From Dryocola clanedunensis subsp. sulfonylureivorans (GTDB taxonomy: Bacteria; Pseudomonadota; Gammaproteobacteria; Enterobacterales; Enterobacteriaceae): DNA of 64,000 bases. Location: NCBI RefSeq assembly GCF_016756775.1, contig NZ_JAERMU010000007.1:1-64000 (forward strand), given 5' to 3'. Each line of letters opens with the position of its first letter. Positions within the stretch are counted from its first letter, which is position 1. Of this stretch, positions 8,221-17,329 are shown in pieces. The position numbers and the translations under genes were made by a program. The notes beneath the pieces were generated by a model. That model was not told the DNA's origin and made no database searches. It was given only the letters and a program-made list of their open reading frames with translations.

Positions 8221-9558
8221 ATGTGGTTTCTCGGAATAGATATCGGTACGACCCACCTGAAAGTGGTGGGCGTACTGGAAAATGGTGAAGTGCTGGCGGC
8301 GCAGCGCTGCCGCACGCCGTTCAGCGAGCGGGACGGCCTGACCTTCCATGAGGGAGAGGCTATCTGGCAGGCGCTGGTGGGCCTTATCGGCGACTATGCC
8401 CGCCATGCCAGCGCTGCGGGTGGGCTGCTGGCGGGGATCTCCGTCGGCACCTTTGGACAGGAAGAGTCGCTGGCGGTAGACGCGCAGGGCAACCAGACCT
8501 GGCCTTCGCTTGCCTGGTGGCAGAATTACGCCGCGCCCTCGCTGAGCGCGGACGACAGCGCCTGGCTGGACACGCCGGAGCATTACGCCATTTCCGGGCT
8601 GCGCCTGCGATCTAATCAGACGCCGGAGCGGCTTAGCCATCTGCGTAAGCACCATCCCGATCGCTGGCGCAAAACGGATAAGTGGGTGGATTTCGGTAGC
8701 TATGTAATGTGGCGACTCACCGGAAACTGGTGCGTCAGCGCCTCGCAGATTAATCATTCCCAGTGCTTTGACGTGCGCAGCCTGAAGCCCCACGGCGCAA
8801 CGTTCGAACGACTTGCGCTCGAGCCATCTCTTTTCCCCCGGATTGCCGAAACCGGCGAGCATTGCGGTGAAATCAGCAATTCCGCTTTGCCGGGCGTGGC
8901 CCTGGCGCCGGGAGCAGCGGTTTATGTGGGGGGGCACGATCAGATCATGGGCGCGTATGCAGTCCAGAGCACGCGGCCGACGGACGTGTTTGATTCTATC
9001 GGCACCTCTGAATACCTGATGACCATCTCCCGCTTATACCAGCCCGAAGCCATCGCCTGGCAGCTGGGCATCGACTACGAGCGGAGCTGGCGGGCCGGCG
9101 AGTTCATGATGGGCTACGCCAACCCTTCCGGGAAAATCATCCAGACGCTCAGCGAGCTGTTTTTTGCCGGTGACTTCGATCGCCTGTTTCAGGCTCTTGC
9201 CATGCAGCAGGGCGGGGAGGAGGTGCGCGTTTCGCTGGCGCAGGAGAGCGGCGGGCAGGGGCTATTCACGCTGCACGATGTGGAGGCCGGAGCGACGCCG
9301 GGAAGCATGGTTTGCAGCGTGCTGGACCACATCGCCTTCCATATGCGGCACGTGCTGGCGCATATGTGCGAGCTGGGGGCGATAAACGTTCAGGACGCGG
9401 TGCTGATGGGCTCGCTGTTCCAGCGCGAGGAGATGCTGGCCCACCGCAGCCGCTGCTGGGGCATGCCGCTGTTTGTCAGCGAGCTGGCTGAGCCGGTCGC
9501 CACCGGTGCGGCAACGATCGCAAGAGAAGCCTGGCTTGATCGCGGGGTATCAGCATGA
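8221..9558 (+). CDS. FGGY-family carbohydrate kinase
   Basis: 445-aa ATP-dependent sugar kinase of the ASKHA fold. It shows the N-terminal phosphate-binding strand GIDIGTTHLK (about 5-14), GTFGQEESL, the mid-domain GGHDQIMGAYAV (about 238-250) and IGTSEYL, and a C-terminal ATP domain with ATGAA. The catalytic base is probably the Asp of GGHDQ. The substrate class (xylulose, ribulose, erythritol or other ketose/polyol) cannot be told from sequence. Its stop overlaps the PfkB start by four bases (ATGA), so the two kinases are coupled and likely act in series. Confidence 0.88.
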   Translation: MWFLGIDIGTTHLKVVGVLENGEVLAAQRCRTPFSERDGLTFHEGEAIWQALVGLIGDYARHASAAGGLLAGISVGTFGQEESLAVDAQGNQTWPSLAWWQNYAAPSLSADDSAWLDTPEHYAISGLRLRSNQTPERLSHLRKHHPDRWRKTDKWVDFGSYVMWRLTGNWCVSASQINHSQCFDVRSLKPHGATFERLALEPSLFPRIAETGEHCGEISNSALPGVALAPGAAVYVGGHDQIMGAYAVQSTRPTDVFDSIGTSEYLMTISRLYQPEAIAWQLGIDYERSWRAGEFMMGYANPSGKIIQTLSELFFAGDFDRLFQALAMQQGGEEVRVSLAQESGGQGLFTLHDVEAGATPGSMVCSVLDHIAFHMRHVLAHMCELGAINVQDAVLMGSLFQREEMLAHRSRCWGMPLFVSELAEPVATGAATIAREAWLDRGVSA

Positions 9559-10514
9559 ACGTTCTTATTGCGTCGTTGAACACCGCCGTAGAGCGGCTGT
9601 TAATCGTCGAAAAACAGTTGCCGGGAACAGTGCATCGCCTGCTGGACGATAAAACCCTGGCGGGCGGGAAAGGAGTGAACGTCGCTCGCGTACTGCGAAA
9701 GCTGAATGCGGAGTGGCCCTCTCCTCTGCTCGTAGGATTTTTAGGCGGAGCGACGGGGCGGCTGTGTGAAGCCTTACTGGAACAAGAGGGGCTGGCCGGA
9801 AGCTGGGCCAGCATCAGCGGTGAAACGCGTATCTGCGAGGTGATCGTTGAACAAAACGATCCCCTGAAAGCCAGCGTCTATAACGCCCGCGGGCCGGAAA
9901 TTTCTTCCGCTGAGCTGCACGACCTGCACGCCAGGCTTATCGCCCAGCTTCCCACTGCCGCCGCGCTGATCTGCACGGGTTCGCTTCCCGCCGGGGTCAG
10001 CGAGAGTGAGTACGCCGAGTGGATAGCGCTTGCCCGTCAGCACCACGTCCTCTCGCTGCTTGATAGCCACGGAGCCGCCTTGCTTGCGGCCGCGCAGGCC
10101 ACGCCGGACATCATCAAAATCAATAAGGATGAGCTGTATCAGGTGAGCGAGGGGCGCTCAGCGGGGCTGATTAGCGAGTGGCAGGAGAGGGGCGTTAGCG
10201 CAGTAATTATCACCGACGGCGTGCGCCCGACTCTGGCGCAAACGCCGGATGGCTGCTTTGAGGTGCTGTCGCCCGATGTGAAAACCTTAAGCAGCGTCGG
10301 CTCAGGCGATGCGCATTGCGCGGGGCTGATTGCCAGCCTGTTAACGGTGCCGCAGGCTGGCTGGGCAAGGCATCTGGCCTTTGCCGCCGCCTGCGGTGCC
10401 GCCAATGCCGCAAGCATTACGGCGGGCCTTGCGCCGCATCTTTCCCTGCACGCATTAGCGCAGCAGTCCACCGTTCGTCCCCTATCCCGGATGCAGTTCG
10501 GAGAGCGGCTATGA
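9555..10514 (+). CDS. PfkB-family 1-phosphofructokinase/tagatose-6-P kinase-like enzyme
   Basis: 319-aa ribokinase-fold kinase of the LacC/FruK branch. The N-terminal substrate motif LAGGKGVNVARVLRKL (about 34-49) is intact, and the C-terminal PfkB signature holds the anion hole and catalytic Asp in SVGSGDAHCAGL (about 249-260). These relatives phosphorylate sugar phosphates to bisphosphates, which matches a following aldolase step. ATGA coupling to the FGGY kinase supports consecutive phosphorylations. The true substrate is unknown. Confidence 0.87.
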   Translation: MNVLIASLNTAVERLLIVEKQLPGTVHRLLDDKTLAGGKGVNVARVLRKLNAEWPSPLLVGFLGGATGRLCEALLEQEGLAGSWASISGETRICEVIVEQNDPLKASVYNARGPEISSAELHDLHARLIAQLPTAAALICTGSLPAGVSESEYAEWIALARQHHVLSLLDSHGAALLAAAQATPDIIKINKDELYQVSEGRSAGLISEWQERGVSAVIITDGVRPTLAQTPDGCFEVLSPDVKTLSSVGSGDAHCAGLIASLLTVPQAGWARHLAFAAACGAANAASITAGLAPHLSLHALAQQSTVRPLSRMQFGERL

Positions 10515-10534
10515 CCCCATCAGGAGAGAGTGCA

Positions 10535-11914
10535 ATGAAAAATCATTCCTATATGCGCAGCGTGCTGCTGATTGCCTTCGTGACGGCGGTAGGGGGCTTT
10601 CTGTTTGGCTTTGATAACGGCAGCATTTCCGGCTCGGTGGGCTTTTTGCAGGAAAAATTCAGCCTGGACGCCAACGGCATCGGCTGGGTCACGTCGTCTA
10701 TTATCGCGGGCTGTATCGTCGGCGTTGCCGTCGCCGGGCCGCTGTCGGACGCCATTGGCCGTAAAAAAGTCCTGCTGCTGACGGCGCTGATTTTTGTGTT
10801 TGGCGTGATGGGCGAGGCGCTGGCCCATACTGCGGATCTGCTGGTGGCGTTCCGCATTCTTGTCGGCGTGGGCATCGGCATTGAAACCACTATCGCGCCG
10901 CTCTATATCGCCGAGGTGTCGCCTGCGCACATCCGCGGGCGGCTGGTTTCTTTTAATCAGCTCTTTAACACCATCGGCAACCTGGTGGTTTTCAGCGTGG
11001 CGGCGACGATCGCCCGCTACGGCTCGGAGGCCTGGAACGTTGAAAACGGCTGGCGGGTGATTTTTGCCACCGGAATCCCGCCCGCGCTGCTGTTCCTGCT
11101 GCTGCTGGTTGTGGTGCCGGAAAGCCCGCGCTGGCTGATTCGTAAAAATCGCGACGAGCAGGGGCTTGCGGTACTGCGCCGTATAAACCCGGATGAAGAA
11201 ACCAGCCGCAGGGAGCTGGCCGCCATCAAACAATCGTTACGGGAAGAGAGTAAGGCAGGGCTTCGCGACCTGTTAACGCCCGGCCTGCGCAAGGCGCTGG
11301 TCATCGGCTTTGGGGTGGCGCTGTTCCAGCAGATCACCGGCATTAACGCCATCTTCTATTATGCGCCGGAGATCTTCAAAACCGCCGGGGAGGATATCAA
11401 CGGGGCGATGTCCTTTACGGTGCTGATTGGTATCACGCTGGTGCTTTCGACGCTCGTCTCCCTGTGGATTATCGATAGGGTCGGGCGGCGTTCGCTGCTG
11501 ATTTTTGGGGCCAGCGGCATGGCGTTGATGCTGGCGGGGATTGGCGTGCTGTTCCGCGTTGACGCCTCGAACACCAGCCTGCTGCTGATGCTTATCCTGG
11601 CCTATGTCGCCATTTTTGCCGTCTCTTTTGGCACGGTCACCTACGTGCTGATCTCTGAAATTTTCCCGACGCACGTTCGCGGCGTGGCGGCCTCTATCGC
11701 CACCTTTGCCCTGTGGGGCGGCAACTTCTTCGTCTCGCGATATTTTCCGGTGCTGGTCGAAAATATCAGCGCCTCGAAAACATTCTTTATTTTTGCCGGG
11801 ATATCCGTGCTGGCGCTGATATTTGTTTTAACGCTGGTGCCAGAAACCAAAGGCAAAACCCTTGAGGAAATAGAAAGAGAAATCCATAAATTAAACGAGC
11901 TGCAGGCTCCATAA
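10535..11914 (+). CDS. Sugar porter family MFS transporter (first of two)
   Basis: 459-aa, 12-helix proton-sugar symporter of the GalP/XylE/AraE type. It shows GFLFGFDNGSISGS in TM1, the DAIGRKK loop-2 motif, PLYIAEVSP, VPESPRW after TM6, QQITGINAIFYYAP in TM7, DRVGRR and the terminal VPETKGKTLEEIE. The start was set at ATG 10535, behind AGGAGAGAG; ATG 10511 overlaps the PfkB stop but lacks its own ribosome-binding site. It probably imports the cluster's substrate. Confidence 0.9.
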   Translation: MKNHSYMRSVLLIAFVTAVGGFLFGFDNGSISGSVGFLQEKFSLDANGIGWVTSSIIAGCIVGVAVAGPLSDAIGRKKVLLLTALIFVFGVMGEALAHTADLLVAFRILVGVGIGIETTIAPLYIAEVSPAHIRGRLVSFNQLFNTIGNLVVFSVAATIARYGSEAWNVENGWRVIFATGIPPALLFLLLLVVVPESPRWLIRKNRDEQGLAVLRRINPDEETSRRELAAIKQSLREESKAGLRDLLTPGLRKALVIGFGVALFQQITGINAIFYYAPEIFKTAGEDINGAMSFTVLIGITLVLSTLVSLWIIDRVGRRSLLIFGASGMALMLAGIGVLFRVDASNTSLLLMLILAYVAIFAVSFGTVTYVLISEIFPTHVRGVAASIATFALWGGNFFVSRYFPVLVENISASKTFFIFAGISVLALIFVLTLVPETKGKTLEEIEREIHKLNELQAP

Positions 11915-11942
11915 TAATAAATGCCAACCAGAGGATAATATT

Positions 11943-12437
11943 ATGAGACTTGGAAGGATATTACATCCGCAGTTAGCGCACGCCTTAGCAACGTTAGGTC
12001 ATTCAGATATTTTACTGGTGACCGACGCCGGTTTTCCCATTCCTGCCGACGCTAACCGAATCGACCTTGGTTTTTATCCCGGCACCGTAGACGTGCTGGA
12101 AATATTACGCGTGCTGCGCCAGGAGCTGTTCTTCGACAAAATTACCATGGCCAGCGACGTTCCGGCATTTAACCCGCAGCTTTATCGCGATGTGCAGGGG
12201 ATATTTACCGGATCCGGGGCGGACTTTGAGGCCATCGCCCACCAGGAGCTTATCGCTTCAGTTGCGCCGCGAGCCAAAGTTGTGATCCGCTCGGGGTCGC
12301 TAAACCCGTGGGCTAATTTTGCCATGGTAGCCAGCACCGATCCCGCCGCCTGGTTTAAAGAGGGTATGACGCCGCTGCCTGAATATCAGGAGCGCAGCCG
12401 GAGAATAAAAGAAAATGTTATTCCGCAGTTAGGATGA
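11943..12437 (+). CDS. RbsD/FucU family sugar mutarotase
   Basis: 164-aa member of the RbsD/FucU fold, which interconverts sugar anomers or pyranose/furanose forms. Conserved parts are the N-terminal LGHSDILLVTDAGFPIP (catalytic His of GHSD) and the C-terminal VIRSGSLNPWANFAMV. It is about 25 residues longer than typical RbsD, with a basic C-terminal tail after residue about 145. Lying between two sugar transporters, it would prepare the right anomer for the dehydrogenase or kinases. This argues that the substrate is a cyclising aldose or ketose, at least as an intermediate. Confidence 0.87.
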   Translation: MRLGRILHPQLAHALATLGHSDILLVTDAGFPIPADANRIDLGFYPGTVDVLEILRVLRQELFFDKITMASDVPAFNPQLYRDVQGIFTGSGADFEAIAHQELIASVAPRAKVVIRSGSLNPWANFAMVASTDPAAWFKEGMTPLPEYQERSRRIKENVIPQLG

Positions 12438-12504
12438 TATGTCCGGCTGCCACTCTTTTATCGCCATAACTATAAATATTCACTTCGGCTAAAGAGATCA
12501 TATT

Positions 12505-13875
12505 ATGAATAAGGTTAACCTGAAGCTGGCGATAATTGTGTCGCTGGGTGGCTTATTATTTGGCTACGATACGGCAGTGATTGCCGGTGCGATCCAGAAT
12601 CTAAGCGCCTATTTTGCGCTTAACAGCATGGAGACGGGCTGGGCCGTTGCCTCCGCCTTAATTGGCTGCATGGTCGGCGGGCTGGGCGGTCAATACTTAA
12701 CGGACTACCTCGGGCGTAAAAAAACGCTGCTGGTTACCGCCTGGCTGATCTTAATTTCAGCCGTAGGGACGGCGCTGCCGCAGGACTTCGCAACTTTTGT
12801 TCTTTTCAGGATCGTTGGCGGACTGGGCGTTGGCCTGGCCTCCCTTGCGGCGCCGGTCTATATCAGCGAAATTTCCGCCAAGGAGATCCGTGGGAAGATG
12901 TCCGGCCTGTATCAGCTGATGATCGCAGGCGGCATGCTGCTGGTCTATATCGTCAATACGCTGATTTCCGAGCTTAGCCCGGACGTTGTCTGGTCTGTGA
13001 ATCAGTCCTGGCGCTGGATGTTTGCCTCCGAGGCAATCCCCGCCATCCTGTTTGTGGCGCTGCTGAGTTTTGTGCCTGAATCCCCCCGCTGGCTGGTGAA
13101 GAAGCAGCAGGAGGCGAGGGCGGCGAAGGTGCTGATGAGCATCAACGGCGCGGATTGCCCGACGGGCAGCATGATTGAGGAGATCAAAGCGACGTTCCAG
13201 AACTCAGCGGGTGAGGCGCTACGCGAATCTCTGCTCGCGCCGCATAACCGCAGGGTTGTGTTTGCTGTGCTGAGTATGGCGACGCTCGCTAATCTGTGCG
13301 GTATCAATGCGGTGCTTTACTACGGCAACGTGCTGGTTGAGAGCATAGGCATTGCCAGTGCGAAAGCGGCTTTCTGGCAGCAGATTATTATCGGCATCGC
13401 CTTCTTCCTGGCGGCGGCGTGGGCGGTAAAAGTGGTGGAAAAAATAGGCCGCCGCAAACTGCTGCTGGTGGGCAATCTGGGATGTTTAATCAGCATCGTG
13501 CTGCTGGGGATTCTGGTGTGGATGCAAATCACCAGCCTGTGGATGCTGGCGCTGATTATCGTCTACATTCTGCTGTTCGGCGGGACGGTGGGCCCGGTGC
13601 TGTGGATAATTCTGCCGGAGCTTTCGCCGAACGCCATACGCGACAAGCTGATGGCGCTGTCGGTGTTTCTCATCTGGGCGTCAAACTTCGTCGTGGCGCA
13701 GACCTTCCCGATGATGAACGACAGCCCGTGGCTGCGGGAGGTTTTTAACGGCGGTTTCCCGTTCCTGATCTACGGCTTCTTCTGCCTGCTGTGGTTTTTA
13801 CTGACGCTGTTCTTTATTCCAGAAACGAAGAGCAAATCTCTGGAGCAGATTGGGCGCGAGATGCAGCGAAGCTAA
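12505..13875 (+). CDS. Sugar porter family MFS transporter (second of two)
   Basis: 456-aa, 12-helix sugar:proton symporter. Family marks are GGLLFGYDTAVIAGAI in TM1, DYLGRKK, APVYISEISAKEIRG, VPESPRW, an LCGINAVLYYG TM7 motif and IPETKSKSLEQIGREM at the end. It is related to the other MFS in the cluster but clearly divergent from it, so it is not a recent tandem copy. A second specificity (for example an oligomer or the reduced form of the same sugar) is plausible. It is the last gene before a REP cluster. Confidence 0.9.
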   Translation: MNKVNLKLAIIVSLGGLLFGYDTAVIAGAIQNLSAYFALNSMETGWAVASALIGCMVGGLGGQYLTDYLGRKKTLLVTAWLILISAVGTALPQDFATFVLFRIVGGLGVGLASLAAPVYISEISAKEIRGKMSGLYQLMIAGGMLLVYIVNTLISELSPDVVWSVNQSWRWMFASEAIPAILFVALLSFVPESPRWLVKKQQEARAAKVLMSINGADCPTGSMIEEIKATFQNSAGEALRESLLAPHNRRVVFAVLSMATLANLCGINAVLYYGNVLVESIGIASAKAAFWQQIIIGIAFFLAAAWAVKVVEKIGRRKLLLVGNLGCLISIVLLGILVWMQITSLWMLALIIVYILLFGGTVGPVLWIILPELSPNAIRDKLMALSVFLIWASNFVVAQTFPMMNDSPWLREVFNGGFPFLIYGFFCLLWFLLTLFFIPETKSKSLEQIGREMQRS

Positions 13876-13880
13876 AGATA

Positions 13881-14002
13881 TGTCGGATGACGCTGCGCTT
13901 ATCCGACCTACGGAAGGATGAGAATTCGTAGCGCAGCGTCATCCGCCGGTTGTGATATTCACAAAAATTCGTAGGGCGGATAAGCGCCAGCGTCATCCGC
14001 CG
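13881..14002. repeat. REP cluster (three units) between convergent genes
   Basis: Three palindromic units fill the gap between the second MFS gene and hemW: 13881-13911 (TCGGATGACGC...GCTTATCCGA), 13928-13949, and 13970-14002 (GTAGGGCGGATAAGCG...). Alternating orientation makes it BIME-like. Such elements often mark the 3' ends of convergent transcripts. Confidence 0.75.
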
Positions 14003-14009
14003 CTGGTTT

Positions 14010-15146
14010 TTACTCCGCCAGGAAGATCTCCAGCAGGGAATTGAGAAACAGCTTTCCATGCTCGGTTATCTGCCAGGTTTCCGCCGTCTCCACCAGATAA
14101 TCCTTCGCAATCGCCTCGTCGAGCTGCGGGCAAATCACTGACTCATCCAGACCTGTATAAAGCGTAAACTCTTTGCGCGGCGCGGCTTCCAGCAGGCGGA
14201 AGCGGTTCATAAAGAACTCGAACGGCTTGTCGGCCTGTTCCACGTCGTGCTGGCGGTCCATGTACTTCCCTTCCATGTAGCCACGCGGATGCCGCGTTTT
14301 TGCGGTGCGCAGAATGCGTCCGTCCGGGAAAGTCACTTTACCGTGCGCGCCGCAGCCGATGCCCAGGTAGTCCCCGAAGCGCCAGTAGTTCAGGTTGTGC
14401 TGGCACTGGTAGCCCGGCTTCGCATAGGCAGAGGTTTCATACTGCTGATAGCCCGCAGCGGTCAGCAGCCTGTCGCCCTGCTCGAAGATATCCCACAGCG
14501 CGTCGTCGTCCGGCAGCTTTGGCGGTCGCGAGCTGAACAGCGTGTTTGGCTCAATGGTCAGCTGATACCAGGAAAGATGCGGCGGGTTGAGCTCAATAGC
14601 CTGGCGAAGATCGTCCAGCGCCTCTTCCAGCGTCTGGTCCGGCAGGCCGTGCATCAGATCCAGGTTAAAACTGCGCAGGCCAAGGCCGCTCGCCAGATTC
14701 GCCGCGCGCTTCGCCTCGCCTGAGTCATGGATACGGCCCAGACGCTTAAGTTTCGGCTCGCTAAAGCTCTGCACGCCGATTGAAATACGGTTCACACCCG
14801 CGCGCTGGTAGCCCACGAAGCGGTCTGCTTCGACGGTGCCGGGGTTCGCTTCCATGGTGATTTCCGCGTCTGCGGCCAGCGGCAGGCAGGCACGAACGCC
14901 GTCGAGCAGGTTTTGCATCGCCTCGCTGGAGAGCAGGCTCGGCGTACCGCCGCCGATAAAAATGGTCTTTATTTCACGACCCTGTGCCATAGGCGCGTCG
15001 ACTGCAAGGTCGCGCAGCAGGTGGCTGACGTACTCATCGTGCGGTACGTCGCCCTTTAGCGCGTGGGAGTTGAAGTCACAGTAGGGGCACTTCTGCACGC
15101 ACCACGGGATGTGAATATAGAGGCTCAGCGGCGGCAAATTAGCCAT
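14010..15146 (-). CDS. hemW: Radical SAM heme chaperone HemW
   Basis: 378-aa homologue of coproporphyrinogen III oxidase HemN that, in E. coli, binds heme and delivers it to respiratory enzymes rather than acting as HemN. The radical-SAM cluster ligands lie at residues about 16-23 (CVQKCPYC), followed by GGGTPS and the SAM-binding EANPG motif. There is a HemN C-terminal domain. The gene overlaps rdgB by eight bases at its 5' end and is last in the yggS-yggT-yggU-rdgB-hemW operon. Confidence 0.97.
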   Translation of the reverse strand: MANLPPLSLYIHIPWCVQKCPYCDFNSHALKGDVPHDEYVSHLLRDLAVDAPMAQGREIKTIFIGGGTPSLLSSEAMQNLLDGVRACLPLAADAEITMEANPGTVEADRFVGYQRAGVNRISIGVQSFSEPKLKRLGRIHDSGEAKRAANLASGLGLRSFNLDLMHGLPDQTLEEALDDLRQAIELNPPHLSWYQLTIEPNTLFSSRPPKLPDDDALWDIFEQGDRLLTAAGYQQYETSAYAKPGYQCQHNLNYWRFGDYLGIGCGAHGKVTFPDGRILRTAKTRHPRGYMEGKYMDRQHDVEQADKPFEFFMNRFRLLEAAPRKEFTLYTGLDESVICPQLDEAIAKDYLVETAETWQITEHGKLFLNSLLEIFLAE

Positions 15147-15732
15147 TTTTCATTGCTTCCAGTAACAGTTTCAGCGCCTGCCCACGGTGGGATATTGCGC
15201 GTTTCTCGTCGCGGGTTAACTCCGCGGCGGTTTTGCCCTCGCTGGGGACAAAGAAAATCGGATCGTAACCAAAGCCGCCTGCGCCTGCGGCCTCGCGGGT
15301 GATGATGCCCGCCCAGCTGCCGTGGAACACCAGCGGCGTTGGGTCTTCCGCGTGGCGCATATAGACCAGCACGCAGTGGAACTGCGCCTTACGCTGCTCT
15401 TCCGGGACATCTTTTAGTGTAGCAAGCAGCTTCTCAAGGTTCTGCTGGTCGGTTGCATCCTCACCCGCATAGCGAGCGGAATAGATGCCCGGCGCGCCGC
15501 CCAGCACGTCCACGGCCAGACCTGAGTCATCGGCAAGGGCCGGCAGACCGGTGATCTGTGCGGCATGGCGTGCTTTCAGAATGGCGTTCTCGATGAACGT
15601 CAGGCCCGTCTCTTCGGCGGATTCTACGCCCAGTTCAGTTTGTGCGACGACGTCCAGACCGAAATCCTGAAGCAGATCGGCGAGTTCACGCACTTTACCG
15701 GCGTTACCGGTAGCGAGGACAACTTTTTGCAT
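15139..15732 (-). CDS. rdgB: XTP/dITP diphosphatase RdgB
   Basis: Hydrolyses the non-canonical nucleotides ITP, dITP and XTP to monophosphates, keeping them out of DNA and RNA. The 197-aa protein shows the Ham1-family N-terminus [18 protein letters not shown], the catalytic [20 protein letters not shown], and the C-terminal [12 protein letters not shown] with SHRGQAL. It is 12 bases downstream of yggU and overlaps hemW. Confidence 0.98.
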   Translation of the reverse strand: MQKVVLATGNAGKVRELADLLQDFGLDVVAQTELGVESAEETGLTFIENAILKARHAAQITGLPALADDSGLAVDVLGGAPGIYSARYAGEDATDQQNLEKLLATLKDVPEEQRKAQFHCVLVYMRHAEDPTPLVFHGSWAGIITREAAGAGGFGYDPIFFVPSEGKTAAELTRDEKRAISHRGQALKLLLEAMKNG

Positions 15733-15744
15733 AGTGGGATCCTG

Positions 15745-16035
15745 TTATTCGAGCAATGCCGCGACTTCCGTCGGGATTTGTTGCGGGTCGATAATCTTGA
15801 TTTGCTTATGGCGGCCAAGCTCGCCTTTTTCTACCAGCACCTGGCCTTTGGCAACGCGAAACAGCTTCGCCAGATACTTCACCAGGTGGGCGTTGGCCTT
15901 GCCGTCTACCGGCGGGGCGGTGATGGCGACTTTTAGCTCGTCGCCATGCAGCCCGACAATGCTGTCCCGGCTGGCCTTGGGCTGAATATACAGCCGCAAA
16001 ACCAGCCCGTCGGCGGTCTGGCTTACTGCACTCAC
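15745..16035 (-). CDS. yggU: YggU family protein (DUF167)
   Basis: 96-aa small cytoplasmic alpha/beta protein of the DUF167 family, with the motif [16 protein letters not shown] and the central [13 protein letters not shown]...LVKYLAKL. The molecular function is not established. Its start overlaps the yggT stop by four bases, a coupling conserved in enteric bacteria. Confidence 0.95.
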   Translation of the reverse strand: MSAVSQTADGLVLRLYIQPKASRDSIVGLHGDELKVAITAPPVDGKANAHLVKYLAKLFRVAKGQVLVEKGELGRHKQIKIIDPQQIPTEVAALLE

Positions 16036-16598
16036 AGCAGGAACCAGAGCCCCGGGAACAGATCCATGCCGAGATAGTTCAGGGCATAAAGGATCAGAAT
16101 GACGACCATCGCGGAGAAATCAATGCCGCCCATAGCGGGAAGCACGCGGCGGATCGGCGCCATCATTGGCTCGGTCAGCTGCATCAGCACGTATTCAATC
16201 GGGCTGCGGCCCTGGCTTATCCAGCTCATCAGCGATCGGATGATGATCACCCAGAATACCAGCGTACCGGCGGATTTCAGCAGCGACAGCAGGCCGACCA
16301 GCAGGTTCATCGGGTCAAGAGACAGCGCGCCAACCTGAATCAGCAGCAGAATCGGGTATTTCAGCGTGGTGAGAATAAACGCGACCAGCAGCGAAGAGGT
16401 ATCTATCGGCCCGATGGACGGAATGACACGGCGCAGCGGGCCGACAATCGGCTGGGTAATTTTAACGATAAACTGGGCGAACGGGTTGTAAAAGTCACAG
16501 CGCGACCACTGCATCCAGATGCGGATCAGCAGCACCATCACGTACAGTTCAATCAGCGTTTTGACCAGGAAAGTCAACGTCAGCATGGCGTTCCTCAA
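16032..16598 (-). CDS. yggT: YggT family inner-membrane protein
   Basis: 188-aa protein with two copies of the YggT repeat. Each has hydrophobic helices around an amphipathic loop, the first with [22 protein letters not shown] and the second with [27 protein letters not shown]. About four to five membrane segments are expected. Linked in E. coli to potassium transport and osmotic tolerance, but without a firm mechanism. It lies 12 bases after yggS. Confidence 0.95.
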   Translation of the reverse strand: MRNAMLTLTFLVKTLIELYVMVLLIRIWMQWSRCDFYNPFAQFIVKITQPIVGPLRRVIPSIGPIDTSSLLVAFILTTLKYPILLLIQVGALSLDPMNLLVGLLSLLKSAGTLVFWVIIIRSLMSWISQGRSPIEYVLMQLTEPMMAPIRRVLPAMGGIDFSAMVVILILYALNYLGMDLFPGLWFLL

Positions 16599-16610
16599 TA
16601 AGTATAATGA

Positions 16611-17315
16611 TTAACGAGCAGGATAATCCCGCGCGCCGAAAATAGCGGTTCCAATGCGCACCATGGTGCTACCAGCGGCGATCGCGGCGTCCATGTCATC
16701 GGTCATGCCAAGAGATAAAGTGTCCACCGTTGCGAAACGGCTTTTTAACGATTCGAACGCCGCCGCCATCTGCTTACAGACGGCGAACTGACGATCGTAA
16801 TCAGGTTCAGGGGCCGGGATCGCCATTAAACCGCGTAATGCCAGATTCGGCAGCGCGGCTATCGCTTCCGCCAGCGCATCAAGCTCGCTCAGGGCGATGC
16901 CGGATTTACTGTTCTCGTCACTGATATTAATCTGAATCAGGACGTTAAGCGGCGGCATTCCCGCCGGGCGCTGTTCGTTCAGGCGCACGGCGATTTTCAG
17001 CCTGTCCACCGTGTGGCACCAGTCAAAATGCTCTGCCACCAGACGGCTTTTGTTCGACTGCAGCGGGCCGATAAAGTGCCACGTCAGCGGTTCTTTGCCC
17101 TGTTCTGCAAAGTGACGGATTTTATCCACGCCTTCCTGCACGTAGTTTTCGCCAAAAGCACGCTGCCCGGCTTCCATCGCTTCTGCGAGGGCGCCCGCAG
17201 GTTTTGTTTTGCTCACTGCAAGCAAAGTAACTTCTTCTGGAGAACGGCCGCAGCGCGCGGCTGCCGCCGAGATTTTGTCTTTAACCTGTGCCAGGTTGTT
17301 CGCTATCTCGTTCAT
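16611..17315 (-). CDS. yggS: Pyridoxal phosphate homeostasis protein YggS
   Basis: 234-aa PLP-binding protein of the COG0325 family, which controls free PLP level and thereby amino-acid and keto-acid balance. It has an alanine-racemase-type barrel: PLP lysine in LLAVSKTKP (about residue 36), GENYVQE, WHFIGPLQSNK and SLGMTDDMDAAI. It is first in the operon that ends in hemW and starts only 14 bases from the divergent yggR. Confidence 0.97.
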   Translation of the reverse strand: MNEIANNLAQVKDKISAAAARCGRSPEEVTLLAVSKTKPAGALAEAMEAGQRAFGENYVQEGVDKIRHFAEQGKEPLTWHFIGPLQSNKSRLVAEHFDWCHTVDRLKIAVRLNEQRPAGMPPLNVLIQINISDENSKSGIALSELDALAEAIAALPNLALRGLMAIPAPEPDYDRQFAVCKQMAAAFESLKSRFATVDTLSLGMTDDMDAAIAAGSTMVRIGTAIFGARDYPAR

Positions 17316-17329
17316 AGGCTGGGAATGAT

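Noticed and set aside
8182-8937. 251-codon antisense ORF opposite the FGGY kinase gene
   Set aside because: Codon structure of the kinase on the plus strand explains it; no start signal or family resemblance.
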